Origin: Armatimonadota bacterium
Lineage (GTDB): Bacteria > Armatimonadota > UBA5829
NCBI GenBank assembly: GCA_026392045.1
Contig: JAPLCU010000187.1
Location: 1 to 41,035, forward strand
Reading direction: 5' to 3'
DNA: 41,035 nt
Part shown: positions 31,406 to 39,025 of the stretch, one piece after another
Position numbering within the stretch: the stretch's first letter is position 1
How the letters are laid out: each line of letters opens with the position of its first letter
Made by a program: the position numbers and the translations under genes
The notes under the pieces: model-generated
What the model saw: only the letters and a program-made list of their open reading frames with translations
Told to the model about the DNA's origin: nothing
Database searches by the model: none

Positions 31406-31433
31406 TTGCGGCGCAAATATACCCTGCTATAAT
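31406..31433 (+). promoter_or_regulatory. Promoter of the C39-like peptidase gene
   Basis: TATAAT (31428-31433) is perfect, and TTGCGG (31406-31411) lies 16 bases upstream. A transcript starting near 31440 excludes the in-frame ATG at 31432 and supports the start at 31507. Confidence 0.55.
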
Positions 31434-31506
31434 GAAAACAGGCGCTGCGCTGCAGCAGCGACTACCGCGCAATACAATCCGCGCATTACCTATCCCGGAG
31501 TTGACA

Positions 31507-32283
31507 ATGATACACTGCAAAAAGTCCCTGGCCACATCTATCGCATTAGCGTTGAGCCTGATGGTGTTAGCTACGATTGCGCCGGCGGGCGTCAGCCCAA
31601 AATCTTCAAAGATCGAGGGGGTTATTCGCACAAAGCAGATCACCAACTATTGCGGGCCTGCCACCATGACCTCCGTGCTGCGACACTATGGCAAATCGGT
31701 CACTCAGGAAATGATCGGCACGAGTATATTCGACTCCACTTCCGGTGCCACAAATGGCGCGGATATGCTCCTATACGCTCGAAATTTGGGTTTCGCGGCC
31801 TATTCCTGGAACTCAAGCATCGAAGATGTTAAGCTCAAAATAGCAGCGGGAATTCCAGTGATAGCGCTTCAGCAAAATAGTTCCTACGATACATCCGGCC
31901 ATTACAGGGTTTTCACAGGCTTCAATGACGCAACCCAACAGTTTTCCGTGATGGACCCTTACTATGATGATATCACTGCGTTGGCTTACTCAAGATGCGA
32001 GCAGCTATGGAAAAGTATGGGCTATTGGGCGCTGGCGATAATCCCTGCTGATAAAGATACATTTAAGACCGAACTCAACGACAACAACCCCGTGGTTCAC
32101 ATGGACCTTGCGCAGGTTCTATACAAGCGCAAGGACTACGATAACGCCCTAAAAGAAGCCAAAATCGCGCTTGCCCTGGAACCCGGCAACCCATTCACAA
32201 CATCGCTAATGGGCAAAATAAGGGGAGCGGAAAGTGGAAAGCGGAGAGCAGAGAGCCCGGAAGGGACGCTTCGCGAGTTTTGA
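31507..32283 (+). CDS. Exported C39-like peptidase with C-terminal TPR
   Basis: The start is ATG 31507 (GGAG 6 bases upstream). The 258-residue product has a signal peptide (about 1-28) and a papain-like C39 domain with Cys49 (NYCGPATM), His132 (GHYRVFTGF) and Asp150 (SVMDPYYDD). A short TPR-like segment (about 196-240, PVVHMDLAQVLYKRKDYDNALKEAKIALALEPGN) follows. C39-family proteins cleave peptides, often at double-Gly leaders, but here it is exported and not fused to a transporter. The last 20 or so residues (GAESGKRRAES and onward) are encoded by a 7-bp repeat array, and the TGA stop belongs to the next array. Confidence 0.85.
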   Translation: MIHCKKSLATSIALALSLMVLATIAPAGVSPKSSKIEGVIRTKQITNYCGPATMTSVLRHYGKSVTQEMIGTSIFDSTSGATNGADMLLYARNLGFAAYSWNSSIEDVKLKIAAGIPVIALQQNSSYDTSGHYRVFTGFNDATQQFSVMDPYYDDITALAYSRCEQLWKSMGYWALAIIPADKDTFKTELNDNNPVVHMDLAQVLYKRKDYDNALKEAKIALALEPGNPFTTSLMGKIRGAESGKRRAESPEGTLREF

Positions 32284-32308
32284 ATTATGAATGTTGAATT
32301 ATGAATGG
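32225..32308. repeat. Two 7-bp arrays spanning the end of the C39-like gene
   Basis: Array one (32225-32259) is GAGCGGA, AAGTGGA, AAGCGGA, GAGCAGA, GAGCCCG and lies inside the coding sequence. Array two (32281-32308) is TGAATTA, TGAATGT, TGAATTA, TGAATGG, and its first TGA is the stop codon. Confidence 0.88.
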
Positions 32309-32316
32309 GGAAGGGA

Positions 32317-32460
32317 CGGGCGGGATTGCAAATCCGCCCCGAACAAAGGTAATCCGCCCGAACAAAGGTATGTTTCGGGATTTCCGCTGCGCTCAAATCC
32401 CGAAACACCCAACACCCATCACCCAGCCCCCATCCCCCATCCCCCAACACCCAGCCCCAT
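32317..32460. repeat. Palindromes and an eight-unit 7-bp array before rimI
   Basis: CGGGCGGGATT pairs with AATCCGCCC (32317-32340), and AATCCGCCC...GAACAAAGGTA is then directly repeated. Next is the family 3 palindrome TGTTTCGGGATTT / AAATCCCGAAACA (32371-32407), with its loop CCGCTGCGCTC inverted relative to 28837. The heptamers ACACCCA, ACACCCA, TCACCCA, GCCCCCA, TCCCCCA, TCCCCCA, ACACCCA and GCCCCAT follow (32405-32460). This last array is the reverse-strand form of GTGTTGG-type arrays. Confidence 0.9.
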
Positions 32461-32528
32461 CCCCTCCTCCCAAAAATTGACATTCGCTGTTTCCTCGTGC
32501 TAGACTACGGGAAAATGATTGGTAGAAC

Positions 32529-33080
32529 TTGGTAGGTGAGCTTTTGGATTTTTCTTTTGAATTACGGCAAATGAATGTGGAAGATGTGCCGATGGTGATG
32601 CAGATTGAGCGTGAGTGCTTTGCAACGCCGTGGCATGAAAGCGCTTACCTCACCGAAATCACCAATCGGTCGGCATTTTATATCGTTGCTTGCATCGATT
32701 CTGAGGTCGTTGGGTTTGCGGGGATGTGGATTATTATGGACGAAAGCCACATTACCACCCTTGGGGTTGCGCGTGACCAGCGCGGGAAGAAGATCGGCGA
32801 GCTGCTGCTTGTTTCGTTGTTGGATGAGGCTATCAAGCGTGGGGCTAATCGGGCTACTTTGGAAGTGCGCGGCAGCAATGAGATCGCGCAGAACCTTTAT
32901 CGCAAGTATGACTTCATACCAGCCGCTATTCGTAGGGCTTACTATACCGACAACTATGAGGATGCAGCGGTTATGTGGATTGACAAAATGAATTCACCTT
33001 CTTTTAAGACCAAATATAAGGCTTTGAGGCAGCGCCTTGCTGATGCTACCGGCTTGCTTCTGTCGGAGGGCGTAGCTTGA
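32529..33080 (+). CDS. rimI: Ribosomal protein alanine N-acetyltransferase
   Basis: The product is a 183-residue GNAT protein with IERECFATPWHESAY, ITTLGVARDQRGKKIGELLL (acetyl-CoA site), ATLEVRGSNEIAQNLYRKYDFI and RRAYYTDNYEDAAVMW, the RimI pattern. It acetylates the N-terminal Ala of ribosomal protein S18 in E. coli. The gene partner tsaD follows with a 4-base overlap, the widespread rimI-tsaD arrangement. The start is not fixed: TTG 32529 or TTG 32544 (AGGTGAG 3 bases upstream) both keep the conserved FELRQM. Confidence 0.93.
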   Translation: MVGELLDFSFELRQMNVEDVPMVMQIERECFATPWHESAYLTEITNRSAFYIVACIDSEVVGFAGMWIIMDESHITTLGVARDQRGKKIGELLLVSLLDEAIKRGANRATLEVRGSNEIAQNLYRKYDFIPAAIRRAYYTDNYEDAAVMWIDKMNSPSFKTKYKALRQRLADATGLLLSEGVA

Positions 33081-34069
33081 GAATTCTTGGGATTGAGACC
33101 AGTTGCGATGAGACCAGCGCGGCGGTGGTGGATGATGGCGTAAAAATCATATCCAATATTGTGGCCTCGCAGACCGATATCCATAAACAGTTCGGAGGGG
33201 TGGTGCCGGAGATTGCTTCGAGGCGGCATGTGGAGTTGATCTTGCCGACCGTTCAGAAAGCGCTGGACGAGGCCGGTTGCACTTTGAAAGAGATCGATTG
33301 CATCGGTGTGATTAATCGTCCGGGGCTTATAGGCGCGCTGATTGTTGGCGTTGCGGCGGCGAAAACTATTGCTTACGCCGCGAATCTGCCGCTGGTGGCT
33401 GTGCATCATTTGGAGGCGCATATCTGCGCGAATTGGCTGGTTTCGAGCGATATAAAGTTTCCTCTAGTGTGCCTTGTGGTTTCTGGCGGACACAGCGATT
33501 TGATTCTTATGTCTGATTTTGGCAAGTATGAGATTTTGGCGCGAACCCGTGATGATGCCGCTGGCGAGTGTTTCGATAAATGCGCGAGGGTTATGGGGCT
33601 TGGTTATCCTGGCGGGCCTATGATTGATAAGCTCGCAAAAGAGGGCAACCCGCACACGATTCGGTTCCCACGCGCAAAGGTCGGCGATTCGCTGGATTTC
33701 AGCTTTAGCGGATTGAAGACAGCCGTTATTCGGTATATGGAGACGGCATCCGCTCAGACCTCTATTCCCGATGTCGCCGCGAGTTTCCAGCAGGCTGTGG
33801 TGGATGTGCTTGTCGATCACACATTCCGCGCGGTTGAGGAGCGCGGAGTGGGGCAGGTGTTGCTTGCAGGCGGAGTTGCTGCCAATAGCGGATTACAGGC
33901 CGCAATTAAGGCGAAAGGGCAGGAACTTGGGATAGCAGTCAATGCGCCCCCGCCGGCGCTTTGCACCGACAACGCCGCAATGGCCGCTGCCGCCGCATTT
34001 TTCGCTTACGGACGCGGGGAGCGCGCTGGGCTTGATCTGGATTCGTTTGCATCAGAGAGAATCGGGTAG
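33077..34069 (+). CDS. tsaD: tRNA N6-threonylcarbamoyladenosine transferase TsaD
   Basis: The 330-residue product begins at TTG 33077 (TTGA overlap with rimI). Motifs are ILGIETSCDETSAAVV, GGVVPEIASRRH, the iron-binding HHLEAH (110-115), LVVSGGHSDL, GECFDKCARVMGLGYPGGP, SFSGLKTAV, AGGVAANSGL and CTDNAAMAAAA. It transfers the threonylcarbamoyl group to A37 of tRNAs decoding ANN codons. The stop TAG (34067-34069) is the first triplet of a long heptamer array. Confidence 0.96.
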   Translation: MRILGIETSCDETSAAVVDDGVKIISNIVASQTDIHKQFGGVVPEIASRRHVELILPTVQKALDEAGCTLKEIDCIGVINRPGLIGALIVGVAAAKTIAYAANLPLVAVHHLEAHICANWLVSSDIKFPLVCLVVSGGHSDLILMSDFGKYEILARTRDDAAGECFDKCARVMGLGYPGGPMIDKLAKEGNPHTIRFPRAKVGDSLDFSFSGLKTAVIRYMETASAQTSIPDVAASFQQAVVDVLVDHTFRAVEERGVGQVLLAGGVAANSGLQAAIKAKGQELGIAVNAPPPALCTDNAAMAAAAAFFAYGRGERAGLDLDSFASERIG

Positions 34070-34164
34070 GGAGGGGTAGGGAATAGGTTACAGGGAATAG
34101 GGAATAGAAGGGAAGGAAAGGTGTTGGGTGTTGGGTGTTGGGTGTTAGAAGGGAAGGGATAGGT
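34067..34164. repeat. Fourteen 7-bp units starting at the tsaD stop codon
   Basis: In register from the TAG stop: TAGGGAG, GGGTAGG, GAATAGG, TTACAGG, GAATAGG, GAATAGA, AGGGAAG, GAAAGGT, GTTGGGT three times, GTTAGAA, GGGAAGG, GATAGGT. Different heptamer families follow one another without loss of phase. Confidence 0.92.
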
Positions 34165-34189
34165 TCTTTTCTTCTGTGGATAGATACTA

Positions 34190-34219
34190 TTGCAAAACAA
34201 AATGTTGTCGTGGTATAAT
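34190..34219 (+). promoter_or_regulatory. Promoter of the tRNA-Ala gene
   Basis: TTGCAA (34190-34195) and a perfect TATAAT (34214-34219) are 18 bases apart, with the expected transcript start near 34226, about 11 bases before the tRNA. Confidence 0.7.
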
Positions 34220-34236
34220 ACTTTCGTTGAACGTGT

Positions 34237-34312
34237 GGGGCTATAGCTCAATTGGGAGAGCGCAACACTGGCAGTGTTGAGGTCCGGGGTTCGAGCCCCC
34301 GTAGCTCCACCA
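34237..34312 (+). tRNA. tRNA-Ala (anticodon GGC)
   Basis: A full 76-base cloverleaf is present. The acceptor GGGGCTA pairs with TAGCTCC, including the G3-U70 pair that identifies alanine tRNAs. The D arm is GCTC...GAGC, and the anticodon stem CAACA/TGTTG carries loop CTGGCAG with anticodon GGC. The T arm is CGGGG-TTCGAGC-CCCCG, and the CCA end is encoded. It reads GCC and GCU codons. Confidence 0.97.
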
Positions 34313-34406
34313 TTTATATTTTATCCACAGACAGGCGACGCCATTGATTCATCTGTCAATCTGCTTCAAATCAATCAGCCTGCCTCGACCTGGAGGCAGT
34401 TTTTTT

Positions 34407-35096
34407 GTGTATACGGTCCTTGCGGCATTTCTTGCGCTTGGATTAGTGTCTGCGTCGATTGCTGCCGGTCCCGCTAAGCTTATTGATGCCCCAGACGTGA
34501 TGGTGATGATTCTGAGCGTCATGCCTCCTTATGATCAGGTAAGCATCCAGTATAATAGCGTCATGAACTCTGATCAGACTAGCGCTGATCTTTCGGTGTT
34601 GGCCCGCGAGACGGGTTGGTTGTTCAAAAATGTGGAGAGTTCCACGCAATCTGCCGGGACGCCGGGAAGTGTGCCGACAACTTCCACCAACTTCATAATG
34701 TTGCGCATTGCCAATTACACTGAGGGCCTTTTGCCGCTATCGCCGTTTGTCGACACATTCAAACGCTTTAAGCGCATCGAGATCCGTTACCTGGTGACCA
34801 AAGATTACAGGTTCCGGGGGCTGAGGGATTATGAGAATAAGTATGTAAGAATCGGCATGAGCCAAGAGGGGACTTCATACTTATATAGAGTGCAGGTTAA
34901 AGATCGTGGTTTTGACAAGATTCAGATTCCTCTAAAACCCACGCCGAAACCTGTTGTTGGGCGCGCTGCCGGGATGTCATTTTGGGCGAGAATTTTGCTT
35001 ATATTTGGAGTTGCGGCAATTGGGGCTGTTTTGGCTTATCTTTTAACCAGTTTTATAGCAAAACGGCGGGCAGGAAACGATAATGTGGAAACATAG
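34407..35096 (+). CDS. Exported single-pass protein upstream of pilT genes, unknown
   Basis: I choose GTG 34407 (GGAGG at 34392-34396) because it begins directly with a signal sequence (VYTVLAAFLALGLVSASIAAG). An ATG at 34344 would add 21 hydrophilic residues. The 229-residue product has an extracytoplasmic domain (about 22-190, ARETGWLFKN, NFIMLRIANYTEGLLPLSPFVDTFKRF, EIRYLVTKDYRF). A C-terminal transmembrane helix (about 194-220) and a short basic cytoplasmic tail (KRRAGNDN) complete it. I recognise no family. Placement 43 bases ahead of the first pilT suggests a pilus-associated membrane protein. Confidence 0.65.
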   Translation: MYTVLAAFLALGLVSASIAAGPAKLIDAPDVMVMILSVMPPYDQVSIQYNSVMNSDQTSADLSVLARETGWLFKNVESSTQSAGTPGSVPTTSTNFIMLRIANYTEGLLPLSPFVDTFKRFKRIEIRYLVTKDYRFRGLRDYENKYVRIGMSQEGTSYLYRVQVKDRGFDKIQIPLKPTPKPVVGRAAGMSFWARILLIFGVAAIGAVLAYLLTSFIAKRRAGNDNVET

Positions 35097-35139
35097 CGTT
35101 GTGGGGTAAAGCGAACGTTGTTCTATGAGGAATTGCACG

Positions 35140-36201
35140 ATGGATATAAGAGAGATCGCCACACAAGCGGCTGCAATACGCGCGTCAGATATTTTCATTA
35201 AGACAGGCTCACCACCTATGATACGCCTAAACGGCAAGATCACAACTATTGGCGATTATCCAGTTCTTACTCTTGAAGATGCGCAGATGATGGCTTATGC
35301 GGTTATGAGCCATGAGCAGATAGGCCGGTTTGAGCGCAGGCATGAGCTTGATCTTGCGTTTACTATTGAGGGTGTTGCGCGGTTTAGGGTGAATGTGTAT
35401 CAGCAGCGCGGTGCGCCGGGAATAGTATTGCGCATTATTCCCTTGAGTCTTAGTTCCCTGGAAGACCTTGGGATGCCGCCCGCGATTGCAGGGCTTTGTG
35501 AACATCGGCAGGGACTGGTTTTGGTGACGGGGCCGACTGGCTGCGGCAAGTCGACCACTCTTGCCGCAATGATCGATCTTATAAACTCCACGAGGCGCAG
35601 CAATATCGTTACGGTGGAAGACCCGATCGAGTTTATTCATCATGACAAGATGAGCGTGGTTAATCAGCGCGAGGTGGGCATAGATACGGATTCGTTTACT
35701 GAGGCGCTGAAGTATGTGGTCCGGCAGAGCCCGGATGTGATTCTTATTGGTGAGATGCGCGATGTTGAGACGATGAACGTCGCATTGGCCGCTTCTGAGA
35801 CGGGACATCTGGTGCTTTCGACTGTGCACACATGCAGCGCAGCGGAGACTTTGGATCGTATTATGAATATGTTCCCGCCTCATGATAAACCGCAGGTTTG
35901 TATGCGGTTGGCGGTGGCGCTGAAGGGCGTTGTCTCCCAGAAACTGGTTCCTAAGGCGGACGGCGCTGGCAGAGTTGCTGCGGTGGAGATTTTGATTGCG
36001 AACCCGACCGTGAGCAAGTTGCTTGAGGAAGGCCGCTCCGGGCAGATATACACAGCCATTTCCGAAGGTCAGTTTTGGGAAATGCAGACTATGAACCAGT
36101 GCTTGGCGAAATACTGCATGGATGGAATAATTACCGAAGATGAGGCCCTTGCACATGCGGGCAACTACACTGAACTCAAGCAGATGCTTCGCAGGAAATA
36201 G
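35140..36201 (+). CDS. PilT-family ATPase, divergent paralogue (PilT-1)
   Basis: The 353-residue product starts at ATG 35140 (GAGG 9 bases before). An N-terminal PAS-like domain with SDIFIKTGSPPMIRLNGKI leads into a RecA-like ATPase with Walker A GPTGCGKS (131-138), the Asp box TVEDPIEF, Walker B VILIGEMRD and the His box HLVLSTVHT. PilT ATPases power pilus retraction at the inner membrane. The usual C-terminal AIRNLIRE motif, needed for retraction in characterised PilT, reads VSKLLEEG here. This copy may therefore be a PilU-like accessory or have another role. Confidence 0.9.
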   Translation: MDIREIATQAAAIRASDIFIKTGSPPMIRLNGKITTIGDYPVLTLEDAQMMAYAVMSHEQIGRFERRHELDLAFTIEGVARFRVNVYQQRGAPGIVLRIIPLSLSSLEDLGMPPAIAGLCEHRQGLVLVTGPTGCGKSTTLAAMIDLINSTRRSNIVTVEDPIEFIHHDKMSVVNQREVGIDTDSFTEALKYVVRQSPDVILIGEMRDVETMNVALAASETGHLVLSTVHTCSAAETLDRIMNMFPPHDKPQVCMRLAVALKGVVSQKLVPKADGAGRVAAVEILIANPTVSKLLEEGRSGQIYTAISEGQFWEMQTMNQCLAKYCMDGIITEDEALAHAGNYTELKQMLRRK

Positions 36202-36274
36202 GTTTTTTGATCATTATGGGAACTGCTTGGTCCCTGAAGTCGTCTACATTAGAGAGACTTATGCATTTTTGTAA

Positions 36275-36422
36275 CTGGATCGCCCTGGAAATCACTGGAT
36301 CGCCCTGGAAATCACTGGATCGCCCTGGAAATCACTGGATCGCCCTGGAAATCTATTCCAGGGCGCAGCAGAGTAGATATTGGATCGCCCTGGAAATCTA
36401 TTCCAGGGCGCAGTAGAGTAGA
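36275..36422. repeat. 20-bp tandem array and two perfect hairpins between pilT genes
   Basis: CTGGATCGCCCTGGAAATCA occurs four times in tandem (36275-36354), the last unit changing at its end. There it becomes the left arm of a perfect hairpin CGCCCTGGAA-ATCTA-TTCCAGGGCG (36341-36365). A second hairpin copy lies at 36386-36410, within a 42-45-bp direct repeat ending CAGTAGAGTAGA. Nothing else is seen between the two genes except the ribosome site of the next one. Confidence 0.93.
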
Positions 36423-36468
36423 CATTTTGCATTTTTGACTTTTAACCCAAAGTAGGAGTGATATAAAG

Positions 36469-37542
36469 TTGCTGTTAGACCAACTTCTCACGGAACTGGT
36501 GGCGCACGAAGGTTCCAACTTGCACTTAAGATATGGTGAGCCGCCGATTATGCGCATTCATGGAAAGCTCATACGCACTGATTATGATAGAATCGAGCGG
36601 GTGGAGGATTTAGTCTACCCAATTTTGAGCGATGATAGGCGACAACGGCTTGAAGAGTTTTGGGAACTCGACACGGCTTATGCAATCAAGGATGTTGCTC
36701 GGTTCCGCGTCAACTGCTTCAAGCAGCGCGGGCATATGGGTACTGTGTTCCAAGTGATCCCAATCAATATCAGGACAATTGATGAATTGGGATTACCTCA
36801 GGTTACCAAAGAGATTTGCAAGAAGCCTAGAGGTTTGGTTTTGGTAACGGGCCCTACGGGGTGTGGTAAATCGACGACTCTTGCGGCTATGATCAACCAA
36901 ATTAATATTACGAAACATGATCATATTGTAACTGTTGAGGATCCTATCGAGTTTGTTCATCTAGATAAGCTGTGTGCGGTAAATCAGCGCGCAGTAGAGG
37001 TGGATACACACTCGTTTGCTGAGGCTTTGAAGCACGTTCTAAGGCAGGACCCGGATGTTATTCTGATTGGTGAATTAAGAGACCTTGAAACGATTGCGCT
37101 GGCTATCACAGCGGCGGAAACCGGGCACCTTGTGTTCGGAACGCTCCATACTACAGATGCGCCGCAGACTATAGACCGCGTTATTGACGTTTTTCCACCT
37201 GAACAGCAGCCCCAGATTAGAATGCAGCTTTCGGTTACTATCCAGGCGGTTATTTCTCAGCAGCTATTGCCGAGGATTGATTCGCAAGGAGGCCGAGTTG
37301 CTGCATTTGAGGTTATGATGGCGACTCAGGCTATTCGTTCTCTGATCCGTGAGGGTAAGACGCATCAGCTTTATTCAGATATCCAGGCAGGCGGCGAGCA
37401 TGGAATGATCTCACTCGATCAATACCTGCTTGGGCTGCTCAAAGAACGGCTGATCAGTTATGATGATGCTATCGCGAAATCCTCTAACCCGCGAGAGCTG
37501 GAGAGAATGGCGGCTAAGGCGTTTGCGGTGGTGAAGAAATGA
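36469..37542 (+). CDS. pilT: Pilus retraction ATPase PilT (PilT-2)
   Basis: The 357-residue product starts at TTG 36469, 9 bases after AGGAG. It has SNLHLRYGEPPIMRIHGKL, Walker A GPTGCGKS, VEDPIEF, VILIGELRDLETI, HLVFGTLHTTDAPQTIDRVID and the retraction motif AIRSLIREGK close to the canonical AIRNLIRE. It hydrolyses ATP to depolymerise the pilus. Its end overlaps the next pilT by 4 bases (ATGA), so the two are co-translated and may form hetero-oligomers or work in turn. Confidence 0.94.
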   Translation: MLLDQLLTELVAHEGSNLHLRYGEPPIMRIHGKLIRTDYDRIERVEDLVYPILSDDRRQRLEEFWELDTAYAIKDVARFRVNCFKQRGHMGTVFQVIPINIRTIDELGLPQVTKEICKKPRGLVLVTGPTGCGKSTTLAAMINQINITKHDHIVTVEDPIEFVHLDKLCAVNQRAVEVDTHSFAEALKHVLRQDPDVILIGELRDLETIALAITAAETGHLVFGTLHTTDAPQTIDRVIDVFPPEQQPQIRMQLSVTIQAVISQQLLPRIDSQGGRVAAFEVMMATQAIRSLIREGKTHQLYSDIQAGGEHGMISLDQYLLGLLKERLISYDDAIAKSSNPRELERMAAKAFAVVKK

Positions 37543-38630
37543 GTAATGAGTTTGTAGATAATCTGTTGAGACGCACATACGATTTAGATGGGTCGGACCT
37601 GCATCTTAAGACTGATAATCATCCTTTGATTCGTGTGTATGGTGATCTTCACAAGCAAACTGATCAGCCGATCCTCACGCCCGAAATGACCAGGAAAATT
37701 GCATACAATATTATGAACGAGCAGCAGCAGAAGCGCTTTGAAGCCAATTTAGAGATGGACCTGGCTTATGAAATTAAGGGGCTGGCACGTTTTCGTACTA
37801 ATATGATGATGCAGCGTGGTCATGTCGGTATTGTCATGAGGCTTATTCCAAGCATTGTCAAGACAATGGAAGAGCTTTTCATGCCTCCGGTGTGCAAATA
37901 TTTCTGTGAGAGACCGAGAGGTATGGTTCTGGTGACGGGGCCTACGGGGTCTGGTAAATCGACCACGTTGGCTGCTATGATCAATTATATCAACACCGAG
38001 CGATCAGAGCACATTATGACGGTCGAGGATCCTATAGAATTTGTGCATGAGTGTAAGAACTCTCTGATAAATCAGCGTGAACTGGGCACTGATACACTAT
38101 CTTTCGCGAATGCTTTGAAATATGTCTTGAGGCAGAACCCGGACGTGATTTTGGTAGGTGAAATGAGAGACCTTGAGACAATTCACCTAGCCATCACGGC
38201 GGCGGAAACCGGTCACCTTGTATTTGCAACTCTGCATACTCCAGACGCAGTGCAGACTGTGGACCGCATTATCGACGTATTCCCAACCTATCAGCAATCG
38301 CAGATCAGGCAGCAGTTGGCTAACAACATGATCGGAATTGTATCGCAGAACCTGCTGCGGCGCGCTGACGGCAAAGGGCGAATTGCGGCGTTTGAGACGC
38401 TTGTGAATACGCCCGCTATCAGAAACCTTATTCGCGAGGGAAAGACATTCCAGGTTACCTCGATTATTCAGACCGGTGGTAAGCAAGGAATGATGACCCT
38501 GGACCAGTATTTGGGTTCATTGGTCAAGAAGGGGCTGATTACTATGGCTGAGGGATTATCGAGAGCAAGCAATGTGAGAGAGTTTAATGCATTCCTGGAA
38601 GAAGGCTCTGGCAAAGCGCCTTCGAGGTAG
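37539..38630 (+). CDS. pilT: Pilus retraction ATPase PilT (PilT-3)
   Basis: The 363-residue product has SDLHLKTDNHPLIRVYGDL, Walker A GPTGSGKS, VEDPIEFVHECKNSLINQRE, VILVGEMRDLETIHLAI and HLVFATLHTPDAVQTVDRIID. The retraction motif AIRNLIREGK is exactly as in classical PilT. This makes it the most canonical of the three copies. The C-terminal tail (about 345-363) is short and polar. ATG 37539 overlaps the stop of PilT-2. Confidence 0.95.
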   Translation: MSNEFVDNLLRRTYDLDGSDLHLKTDNHPLIRVYGDLHKQTDQPILTPEMTRKIAYNIMNEQQQKRFEANLEMDLAYEIKGLARFRTNMMMQRGHVGIVMRLIPSIVKTMEELFMPPVCKYFCERPRGMVLVTGPTGSGKSTTLAAMINYINTERSEHIMTVEDPIEFVHECKNSLINQRELGTDTLSFANALKYVLRQNPDVILVGEMRDLETIHLAITAAETGHLVFATLHTPDAVQTVDRIIDVFPTYQQSQIRQQLANNMIGIVSQNLLRRADGKGRIAAFETLVNTPAIRNLIREGKTFQVTSIIQTGGKQGMMTLDQYLGSLVKKGLITMAEGLSRASNVREFNAFLEEGSGKAPSR

Positions 38631-38743
38631 CGATAGGCTTTGAGTTTAACTCCTGAGCATCCAAACATTTGTAAGAGCTCAGTCTTAATGTTTTGTCAGT
38701 CCGAACTTGATTCACTAGCGTCCCATAGCATTCGATGTAATAG

Positions 38744-38778
38744 TTTTGAGTTCTGAGTTCTGAGTTCTGAGTTCTGAG
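38744..38778. repeat. Five 7-bp units after pilT-3
   Basis: TTTTGAG is followed by four perfect TTCTGAG units. It starts 113 bases after the pilT-3 stop, in a 395-base spacer otherwise filled by dispersed elements. Confidence 0.92.
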
Positions 38779-38811
38779 TTATTGATTTGTCTTCGCACGA
38801 GTCATTCAGTC

Positions 38812-38865
38812 CAACTCGCCATCCTGAGGCTCTCGAAGGATGAGCAGCATGATAAGCTTTCAATT
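38812..38865. repeat. Dispersed element, family 5, copy 2
   Basis: CAACTCGCCATCCTGAGG, CTCTCGAAGGATGAGCAGC and ATGATAAGCTTTCAA match the element at 13832-13880 nearly base for base. Here the 21-bp left end is single, not amplified. Confidence 0.88.
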
Positions 38866-38881
38866 CTAGCATTTTTAAGTT

Positions 38882-38960
38882 GCTTCGGTATCCTGATGCC
38901 GAAGCCTACCGCATATAAAAGTTGCTTCGGTATCCTGATGCCGAAGCCTACCGCATATAA
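38882..38960. repeat. Two tandem family 1 palindromes with conserved right flank
   Basis: GCTTCGG/CCGAAGC palindromes at 38882-38905 and 38924-38947 are each followed by CTACCGCATATAAA. The period is 42 bases, as at 8814. Confidence 0.92.
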
Positions 38961-38962
38961 AG

Positions 38963-38991
38963 TTGACACGACCTATTGCGTCCTGTAAGAT
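38963..38991 (+). promoter_or_regulatory. Strong sigma-70-type promoter before the chaperone gene
   Basis: Perfect TTGACA (38963-38968), a 17-base spacer and TAAGAT (38986-38991) lie 35 bases before ATG 39026. The -35 box begins two bases after the repeat flank. A GGAGG ribosome site lies at 39011-39015. Confidence 0.75.
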
Positions 38992-39025
38992 TAAGTGTGT
39001 CTTTTCATCGGAGGAATGATTCTAT

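Noticed and set aside
35227-36156. 309-residue antisense ORF opposite pilT-1
   Set aside because: It lies wholly inside a conserved PilT gene and shows no domain, so it is a shadow frame.
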